Positions 55,531 through 64,000 of a DNA stretch of 64,000 nucleotides are shown here, piece after piece. Source of the stretch: Rostrohypoxylon terebratum. Taxonomy: Eukaryota > Ascomycota > Sordariomycetes > Xylariales > Hypoxylaceae. Each line of letters opens with the position of its first letter. The stretch's first letter is position 1. Under the pieces are notes generated by a model. That model saw nothing but the letters and a program-made list of their open reading frames with translations, did not search any database and was not told the DNA's origin. A program made the position numbers and the translations under genes. The stretch covers positions 62,001 to 126,000 of the forward strand of contig MU385875.1 in the NCBI GenBank assembly GCA_022497145.1, written 5' to 3'.

Positions 55531-56644
55531 GTGTTTTGCACTTGATAGGCTCGATAGGGTAGGATAGGGCTGGCTGTCGTAGGAAAGGTACGGTACGTAT
55601 AGCAATACATACCCATACATCCTATACATCCCATACATCCCATTCATGGATACATGCTATACATCATGTTCATGTATGTATTACCTAGATATGTATGTAA
55701 GTATTGATCAACTAGACACACCCATCGGCACGTAATGAGCTTACACAAACAGGGTTCCCACGTTTTTTTTCTTTCTTTCCTTCTGGACGCATGTCGTAGA
55801 TACAGTGTGTTTATTCTATGAATCTGAATCTCTTTCCGGAGGTGTGTTACCTAAGCCTTAAGGACGCCATTTAAGCAGGCCACTAAGAAGGCCACAAAAG
55901 AAAGCCACTGAGAAAGCCATTAATTTGTAAAACGGCACCTTCCTTGAATTTCTTGGATCTGAACCTTCCTCAGTCGGTCACTTACGACATTCAGGTGTGG
56001 AATCTACGGATGCGAACGGGCTATTCGGACGCAAATGAAGTAAGTGCAGACGGCATCGGTATCCGGACATTCTTAAGGAACTATAATTGAATTTCGATAG
56101 GAGTTGCCCGCAGCAATCTGTATAACCATACGTAGTACGTAGTAATTACGTAGGTACCAGGTATGTTTAGAAGTCGCGAAATACAATATCATACATACAT
56201 ACCTAAAGTAAGTATGGACACTAGATTGTTCTTGCCCCGCTCTGTATAGACTCTCCAACTAGTGCTCTAGTGCCATGTGCAGACTGCACCCAGACTGCAC
56301 CCAGCCCACCCAGCCCCCTTGATACATATATAGAGTCTATACGTACCTATGGACGATTATATTAAAAATACATCACATTAAACTTCAACATACAAATTAC
56401 AAACATGTTTGCAACTAAGCCCTATCTACTATATACAATGTTTCAACTTTCTTAAGTCTCAGGGAAGTAGTAAGTTAAGGTTATGTAGCACCAGCTGCCC
56501 TACAGTCTTTTGTTGCTGAGACAGCGGGCGCTTAGGGGTTATTTTTAGTCGGGCTGCGTTGGTGTGCACTGTAAGCTGTAAGAAGTCCAATGGAGATTCC
56601 CAGGAGTCTCTCTATTGGCGTATTACCACCTTCATTACCACACA

Positions 56645-56760
56645 CCTACATACCTACCTATCTACATCCATACATCCATACATCCATACATCCATACCTA
56701 CTTACCTATACTTACCTACTTACCTACTTACCTACATACACACTACCTCGCTACCTACCT
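56645..56760. repeat. Degenerate TACC/CATCCATA repeat tract
   Basis: About 115 bases made of TACATCCA, TACCTAC and related short units in gene-free DNA. All three plus-strand frames through it give Tyr/Thr/Pro/His-rich artefact peptides. Confidence 0.85.
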
Positions 56761-59700
56761 CTCACCCTCCTTTACACCTTTACACCATCAATCATCTCAA
56801 ATCCAAATCCGGTCGCCAAAATAGCTCCAACCAACAATTGCTTGTGAGAGCCTTCCCGAGCCTTTCCACCCTCTTGGCCCTGCTGCATTCCGTATCTGGT
56901 TCTGAATAGCCACACCAGTGTGAGTGCCCACGGCCAAAATGGATCTCTCCTCCTGCAAGATTTCCAATAGTGTCTCAGCCAGCTCTTCTCTTTCCGGCGA
57001 CAATAAACGCAGCGATGCCGTATGAGGCAGGATGTCTTATCGTCTTGTCGCCTGCACAAGCGCGGTGTGCCATACAATCCTACATAATCGCGTGGTACTT
57101 TGTTGCCATAACACGATACATCGATCTGACTCGTCGGAAAAAAAAAAGACGTGCCTCGTCTTCTACCCGCAACGTCATCTCCAGATTCTTTAAGCTTCCT
57201 CCAGAATCAAGACTCGGTTCCGCCCTAAAGTCTTACCTTGCCGCGGCATCGCGCGGCACGAGATCTTCGACATGGAATGATCTTGACTTAGATATCTGCA
57301 TGTTTTCGCTCCTGCATTCTAATTTGGTAGATGTGAATGGGTACCGCGGCAATCGCGCTAAGCCTCACGTTGGCCGGCTCACCGCGTTGTACCTTGCATC
57401 TTGCTTCGTCGACTATATCGAGTCCGACTAAGCCTCACTCGAACGACATATTATAGGAGAAGCACAATTAGACCTTGCATGCTAACCCATCGCATAGTAC
57501 CCTTGTCGGTCCGACAGCCTTGGAATATGTCATCATGGCAACTACCGGGCTGGATCGCGGCTAGATCACGGCTGTGCCCAGCATGTTCCAACGTCCGCTC
57601 GGCTTGCGGAGTATATGTGTTTTTGGCATTACCGCCTCTCAAGAGTTACACTTTGTCGGAAGTTGACTCTATTTCTAGGACCGAGAATTAGTGATAAATT
57701 TTTTCTCGTCCTATCGTATCGGTCGTCGTGTCAATGGTCCAGGTTCATATGCACATTGTCGTCCATCGTCTAATGTCTACAACCGTGCGGATGAACCTCA
57801 TCGATGAATATTCTTAGTCCTCCATCCACACTGATGAAGTGGTACAGGGGCAGTGTGGGTATAGCTTGGAGAATGTTGGGGGGGAGGTGCTGCACGAAAT
57901 TCCACCCGAAGACTCTGAATGGCTTATAGGGGGAGCCCAGCCAGCGTGGCCCCTGAGTTTCAAATGCCTCGTCCCGCTTGAGACCCCATATTCACACCAC
58001 AAGACCACATATGCTGCGTTCATATTCTTCAGTGGCTCGTCGATCAGCAGAAGAGGGTGGTCCCGTCCTCCTGAAACAAGCGGGTGCTTGCGTGCAGTGC
58101 TGCAGTAATCAGAGCTCCTGCAATAGCTTCAAGAGGAGCTAGTACTCGAGCAGGAATAGCATATTATAGTTCATACTACGTTCACTTTACGTATTTGATA
58201 TCTATAAAAGGACACTTATGCTATTATGAGTCAGTTCTTGTTGGTGCTGCTGAATGCAATGCAAGTACGGATCGTTTTACAATATACCTACCTAGCCAAC
58301 CAGCATCAGGCGATCTCGGACGAAACATGCCCATGACAAGATCGAGTACGGTTCACAATCGACCCTCATATATGTCTGTCATATAAAATCCTAGGCAGAC
58401 TTGTCACCCTCGGCCTAAAATAGGACAAAGGTGACTTGGCTAGGGAGGTAGGCTCTCAGTAAAGATGCCTAACCACCACCATTTATGAATATGCAGATAG
58501 GTACCCAGATTAGGGATATCGACTCTACGATCAACTGCAGGCACCCTTTCTCAGTAAATCTCCATACTATACCCATACGACGGCCAGATCGGGGTACACA
58601 TCTCGAGCAATATATCCCAACCCGCCATAGGTTGTAACCTTCAATCCACTTTACCGTTTAAGGCTACATTGTCGTGTTACCTCTATTGCTACTCTAGCAC
58701 CCAAGATCATCTCAAACAACAGATTTTAATTTCCAAATATTCACTTCTGGCGTCCCAGCACCACCAGCCTGCTTCTTCTGGGTTCCGTTGGTCAACTCCC
58801 TCTAACTATCCCTACACCCCTATTCCCACCTCAAGACTGGTCACCGTCCATCGCCACATATGTAGTCATCTGCAGAATCGTCCCATATCCCGCGCGAGAT
58901 AACAGATCGTATTGTGGCTCACACTACGTAGTATGGCGTCCCCCCCTTAATATCCCCCCGCATACTTTGGCGTGCACCGGCCATCCTATCACGACTTATC
59001 TCGAGCTCTCGCGCGCAGGTGAGTTCTCGGCGCCGACCGAGAAGCGACAGCTCCGTCCGTGCGGTTGCATACGGCACAGCACAGCACTGTGTGCCACTTC
59101 ATATGAAAGCGATATTACATTCGTAAGCGACGATGCTTCCGGACTGAACAAGATCGCCGATTTTACTCACATTGAGCCTCATCATGTATAGGCCGTAGTC
59201 GTTTTCCCTCTGCTTCTTGCCACTCGCCGGTGCGGTATGCCCGACTATCGCCTCCCTGCCTGCCACTCTAGCCACTCATACAGCCGCCGCGTTTACGAGC
59301 GCAAGACCCTTTAATCTACCTCTAACTCGACGACATGGCTTATCTACCTGTGCTACAACCCTATAAGGCACCTCCATGTGCTAAAACGAGAAAGACTACT
59401 TATCTAGGTGTCCATTAGCGGTCGCCAGCACGGCACTTTCGAACATCGCAGACGCTGGTGCTACAGAGGTAAGTCAGGGGCACGTACTGTAAGGCCGAGG
59501 CTCAAGGGCTAGATAACGACACTTCTCACTCCGCTGTCGACCTATGACATCGTAGAGCAAAAAGAGAAAGCTCGCAGTATGCACCAGTGGCGAGGCACCA
59601 TGTTGCGAACTGAGTCGTACGGAGATTCGCCACGTCAGATGTGCAATAAGGAGACGTTGAAAGCCTTGCTCGGTAAGTGGAAAAAAAAAAGAAAAAAAAA

Positions 59701-60525
59701 CATTAGCGTTTCTCGTGAGATAAATCTCTGCTCGCTGAAGTAAAAGAAGATGATGTCCGTAAGATCACATGTTAGAAGGTGAGGGAAGAGAACGAGGCTG
59801 GCATGGGTGAAGAAGACGGCAATGTTACCCTCACGTTCTCCTGAATGCCAATCAAGAGCTTTCTGCTTAGGTCATCTTTTTGTTCAGATCGCATCTGCCT
59901 CTTTAGTCTACCGAGCTGCCGAGTCGGTGTCATGGAAACAATGTACTGATATTGATCCCGTCGTCACTACCTACCTGTAGTTTTCACTCTCAACTTCAAC
60001 CTTCATCCCTTGTTTTTCATAAGGTACGCACACACCGAAAAGTGACTTTGAGAATAAGTATTGACCTGTGATCTGCTGCCATATTTAGCTCCCCCTTCTG
60101 AATAATCAATAAAATGAATTTGGAGCTCGATGGCGAAATTGTCGCATCAGATCACTATTGAAACTGAGCTCTTCATAAATGAAGGGACCCAATGCTCATA
60201 GGTCAGAGACCAATTGACATCCCAACAAAAATAGAACATCAAACACTAACTCATTTCAAATTCCACATCGTTCAAACGAACTCATATCAAAATTAGCCAT
60301 GAACATTCATGCTTGGTATTACGTAGCTCTATCAGATGGGATTAACACACATACATAAGCAGTGGAGTCGTCCGTTTTCCGTCTACAATCCCCCATCTAA
60401 TTCATGACCTCCGACTTCCCAGACCCGGCAACCGGGACTCAATTTTGTATGGCGTCAGGATAATGCAAGATCCATAAACGCCGTTCATTCCCACTTTAAT
60501 GAATTTTTCTGTATACCCCAAATGC

Positions 60526-62232
60526 CTAGTCGTCATCTTGATTATTTTCGACATCCCCCTCATCCTCTGAGCCGAATTGGCTGTCCCCATCGTAAGATCT
60601 CACGGCCCGAGCTGTGACGTGTAGGGCGGCTAGTGGTCTATGTAACTAACTAGCTGACGCAACTAGCCGCCCACGTTCATTGTTCTTGTCATTCTTCTCG
60701 TCGCTCTCCGAATCATCGTCACTAGGTGGTCGGCTATCTCGGAGGTTACGTCGATTCTTAGTCATCTACTCAAGTTAGATTTGACCATATTATACACCCC
60801 GCTGTAAATGGACTTACCCAAGACCGTACACCACCAATTAAGCCGATAGTATACCCGGTGATGAAATCATTAGGTGCTCCGGTTCTCTCCGCTCCTGGTG
60901 TAGTGGGCGACCTGGCGGCAGCAGCTACGGTAGCGGCTTCTCGCAGATTGGCATCGCCGTTCGCGCTCGGAGTAGCGGGCATGGAAAACCGGCTTGCCGG
61001 GGAGGGACTTTGAGGTCTGCTTGCTGGCCAATATTGTCGAAGTTCCCGGCTGAGTTCCTGACCGGTCGTGGTCCAGTTTGCTCTGATATTATCACGCAGG
61101 TCCTGAACGTGTCGCTTGATATCAAGCTCGTTCTTCTTGAGCCAACTGACATTGAGCTCCTGGCGTGTTGTTCCTCGCTTAAGTTGTCGCGCGATATACT
61201 TCTCGTAGTCACGAACGATCCTAGATGGGTTTAGGTTAGCATTGCAACCATTGATGGCTGAAATAACCTCAACATCATAACACTTACTTTGTAATGATTC
61301 CCGTCGTGCTAACACCCTCCGTTCTTTGAGTCACCAAGAACTTGCCGGCTTTCTTGATAGGAGCGTAGATATCGTCACCTTCAGCGGCACCGTAAGGAAT
61401 ATCGTCGTGGGCGACATAGTCAATGCGATGTTTCTCGAGAAACTCGGGCGTCACAATCCAAGGGCAGTTCTCAACGACTTCGTCAACCCACTTGCAATGT
61501 CTGAGTGTCTCGGCACGTTCCTTGCCCGAGAGGACCGTGAGGCCCTTGCGCTTGTGCGTCTCTTCATCGCCCGTGACACCAACAATCAAATAAACGTCGT
61601 CAAACGCTTTTTTCGCTTGTTCGAGTTGGCGCATGTGCCTAGTAAAAATGTTAGCTTTCCCCTTGGATAGCAAACAAAAATTGGAAAGCGAGACATTGTT
61701 CTTTATAACCAATGTCAACGTACCCGAGGTGGAACAAGTCGAAGACACCGTCAGCATAGACCCTTACAGTGCGACCGGTAGGCGGGGGGTTTGTCCTATA
61801 TCCGACGGGGTGCACCAAGCGCCCGGTGGGGGGCGGCGGCATAGCAGCTTGCTTTTTCTTTTCCTCATCGTCATGTGTTGCCATGTCCTTAGAGCTAGAT
61901 TTCCTACTTTTCCTAGCGACCCGGTCTGCAATGTCAATGCTGGCCTCGGTAGTGTCGCTCGGCTCGCCCGGGTCCGCGGTGTAGTCGTTCGTTTCTATGG
62001 CGGAAACACGGTCGGAATTGGCTCGCTGACGCTTGGCTGGATTTGAGTTCCCGGCGGATTCTGACTTGCGGTGTGTAAGTCTCCCGGATTCGGGTGCGGT
62101 GGTGTCACCTTCTTCGCCAGATGCGTCTCGGGAGGATGGCTGAAGGAGAGGGTTCTCGTCCATCTTAGAGATACTCGAGTTTGCCGGACGTTTGCGCTTG
62201 CCAGCATGGGAGGAATTCGACGGTGATGACAT
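60526..62232 (-). CDS. PCT1: Choline-phosphate cytidylyltransferase (CCT)
   Basis: Minus-strand exons 62232-61724, 61638-61288, 61220-60818, 60765-60675 and 60611-60526 give 479 residues. It makes CDP-choline from CTP and phosphocholine, the rate-limiting step of the Kennedy pathway. A Ser/Lys-rich N-terminus (1-150) precedes the catalytic domain: VRVYADGVFDLFHLGH with the HxGH motif at 168-171 (split by an intron), GDEETHKRKG, and RTEGVSTT at 275-282. Downstream lies an amphipathic, charge-rich helix (EKYIARQLKRGTTRQELNV and following) suited to membrane binding. The tail is acidic (DDDSESDEK, then YDGDSQFGSEDEGD). The last intron (60612-60674, GTGGGC) is weak; without it, translation would end at 60646 and lose the last acidic segment. 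Core identity is certain; the 3' end is not. Confidence 0.93.
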
Positions 62233-64000
62233 CCTTGCTTGACCGGAGTGCGGAAGGAGATAAATAATAATCAGGTACTAAGACAAGAGGCAACCCAATT
62301 CTTGCCGAGTAGCAGTCAAGAGCTATCAGAACCTGACGCGTCGGCGTTACAGTGTAAAGCTTAAGCCTTTGGTGTTGGAGGAAGGATGACACGCAGGTCA
62401 AGTCAAGATTTTGACTGGGTTGACTGGGTTGACTGGGAATGCAACGATACAACAGCACACACTCTATGCAGCTCGTCTGCCAGGTAAGTGTGCAACTTCC
62501 CCCGTCAAAGGGATCCGGAAAATGGGGGTACCCGCCGCGGTAGCGTTAATTGGTTCTTTGACTAAGAAAGTCTTGGACCAGCGTCATAAGTCTTTAATGT
62601 AACTAGCATGTAATAATGAATTTGTATGGAAATTAGCTTGCTTTTAAACCAAGCTCAAAAACTGTGAGACTTTAGATGCAGTAGCAACAAATAATAAAAT
62701 ATCAATGACATGTATTGGAGTTGAACATTGAAGTTGTAAACGGCAAGTGACAAGACAGGACTGATAATTCCTGAGTTAAGAGTTAAAAAGCTCAAACGTG
62801 TCTTGAGACCCGAAGCTTAGAAAGTGGATTTGTATGATGTGAATGGGAGCACAGGAAGCTACGGGAGTCCGTGAACATCGGTATCTGATATATCGATAAA
62901 GAAATTTGAGGACACACTCGAACTTTCTTTTCCATTAACTACGACGTAGGTGTTGGACCAGGTACCCCCTTGCCCCCCAGGTAAAGATGTTCAGGGTTAT
63001 TACGCTAACGACGAAAGGGGTTGCAGTAAGAAAGAATATTTCGAAAAGGAGATTGCACAAATTCGGCAATGCTACTTCCAATGCTACTATTCCTGCTACT
63101 ATTCCCCGCCAAGTTTTATATCCATGCAAGCTGTCATAGACTTACAAATTTCAATAATTTCCAGAAAATTTTTCAACAAATCATTCGATCCCCGTTTGGG
63201 AATATGTCAGTGGCGTCATGAACTACCAATCAGTTGAACACGTTTCTATGTCTTAGGTCTAGGTGTGGCAGCACTGTGGCTCGCTTCCAAGGTTATACCT
63301 TCGAACGGTGTAGATGGGTACAATGTCCAGCCACCGGCATTCACTCAAGCCACGTTGACTGTATCCGGAGGGTCAGAGCATCGCAGTTTCTGAGGTCATA
63401 TTAAGCTATAGCAATATTAAGTTCAACTCTGTTAATTTGCTCAGGCAACTACAATGGACAGAATGGAGTGAAAATATTAAGTTTAGGTCACGCGTGTAAT
63501 CATTTGATATTGAAATATTCGGAATTTGCAATAAACGAATTGTGTACAAGTACTTAATTACCAATCGGAGTAAAGTTGAGATTGAAGCCATCTCCAATTA
63601 TCTCAATATCCCAATATATCCCAATATCTCACCATCACCGAGAATTCTCTTACGATCCTCTCATGTACATTCGAATGCGGTCAACAGGTTTTATTTATAT
63701 ATTTATATTTTACTCGTTTATTCATTCGTTCATATATCAATCCAGTCATTTATAGCTAAAGTATATGTTCCCATATATTCTCTCGCCTTCGCATGTTGCC
63801 TTGTATAGTCCTTGCTGTAGGTATGTTGCCAAAATCATATTGGCAATCCGAGGTATTCGTTCAGATACAAATCCTTCTTAAACATGGTCCTGCAAAACCC
63901 GCACCCCGCAGTTGCCTCTTCGACTAATTTCCACCGGTGTGGATAGACCCTTTCATGAGGGCCCAATGGCACGAGTGGGTGTGAGGCATTTCTAGATCTT
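62233..64000. other. Promoter of CCT gene and gene-free right end
   Basis: I see no gene in this 1.8 kb. TTGACTGGG is repeated three times at 62411-62437, about 180 bases upstream of the CCT start. Short frames (e.g. 62950-63237, 63542-63808) have no recognisable features. Confidence 0.55.
62411..62437. repeat. TTGACTGGG x3 tandem repeat in the CCT promoter
   Basis: Three perfect 9-base units lie upstream of the CCT start on the opposite strand. They could be regulatory sites or a simple repeat. Confidence 0.85.

Larger units (their letters stand above)
52568..60525. other. 8-kb region without a convincing gene, upstream of the C2H2 regulator
   Basis: No frame here has a recognised domain or a coherent splice model. 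The longest (56970-57431, 153 codons) is lysine/arginine-patchy and has no family features. Microsatellite-like TATG and TACC/CATC tracts occur at 55511-55530 and 56645-56760, and CCTAGG elements at about 53006, 53957, 55405 and 55503. Part of it may be long promoter or untranslated sequence of the regulator, or non-coding RNA. Confidence 0.45.

Noticed and set aside
56559..57431. Several plus-strand frames, including one of 153 codons
   Set aside because: They run through or beside a microsatellite tract and show no family or consistent codon use.

Overview
The window is nuclear DNA of a filamentous ascomycete. Protein-coding genes are interrupted by short introns (mostly 47-190 nt, GT..AG, with CTAAC/CTGAC-like branch sites). 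Intergenic DNA is AT-richer than the exons, and the gene content (fungal rhodopsin-like membrane protein, C2H2 plus fungal-type regulator, GPI-anchored Ser/Thr protein, tyrosinase) is that of Pezizomycotina. The close match of the porin to remembered Neurospora porin places it in Sordariomycetes. The many dispersed palindromic elements built on CCTAGG/GGTACC make me favour Xylariales, but that last step is inference.

Layout, left to right. 1-453: the 3' end of asparagine synthetase. 1415-2886: mitochondrial porin (VDAC). 3222-4337 (-): a membrane-anchored J-protein. 5164-6621: a monocarboxylate-type MFS transporter. 8644-9804: a disordered coiled-coil protein. 10343-11973 (-): a three-OB-fold/zinc-ribbon protein that looks like a fungal MEIOB (RPA1-like meiotic protein). 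13274-14571: a secreted tyrosinase. 14572-19853: AT-rich, almost gene-free DNA. 19854-22750: one gene fusing a fungal rhodopsin-like 7-TM domain to a fucose-permease-type MFS domain. 24072-26194: a DHA2-type MFS transporter. 26635-28551 (-): a protein with a Lys-Pro-rich tail. 30047-30369: a small secreted eight-cysteine protein. 30981-31773: a GNAT acetyltransferase. 32176-33344: a rhomboid-like protein whose catalytic histidine position holds arginine. 34094-35007: the PSST subunit of complex I. 35612-36480: a voltage-gated proton channel. 37453-38326: a GPI-anchored eight-cysteine protein. 38534-39646 (-): a class 1 dihydroorotate dehydrogenase-like enzyme. 40260-42315 (-): an RNF10/MAG2-type RING E3 ligase. 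43775-47189 (-): an AMPK1-CBM (CRP1/MDG1-like) protein with a 1.5-kb intron. 49149-52567 (-): a C2H2 zinc-finger regulator with a fungal transcription-factor middle region. 52568-60525: about 8 kb with no convincing gene. 60526-62232 (-): choline-phosphate cytidylyltransferase. 62233-64000: no gene seen.

Most genes are single-copy housekeeping or accessory genes with no shared pathway. I see no biosynthetic gene cluster, CRISPR array, rRNA or tRNA gene, and no intact transposon. Mitochondrial functions are over-represented (porin, J-protein, rhomboid-like protein, PSST), but they are not one unit. The most unusual items are the rhodopsin-MFS fusion, the MEIOB-like protein, the His-to-Arg rhomboid, the long intron of the CBM gene, and three stop-free introns whose length is a multiple of three. 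All exon boundaries were set by eye from splice consensus, reading frame and remembered family sequence; none is backed by RNA data.
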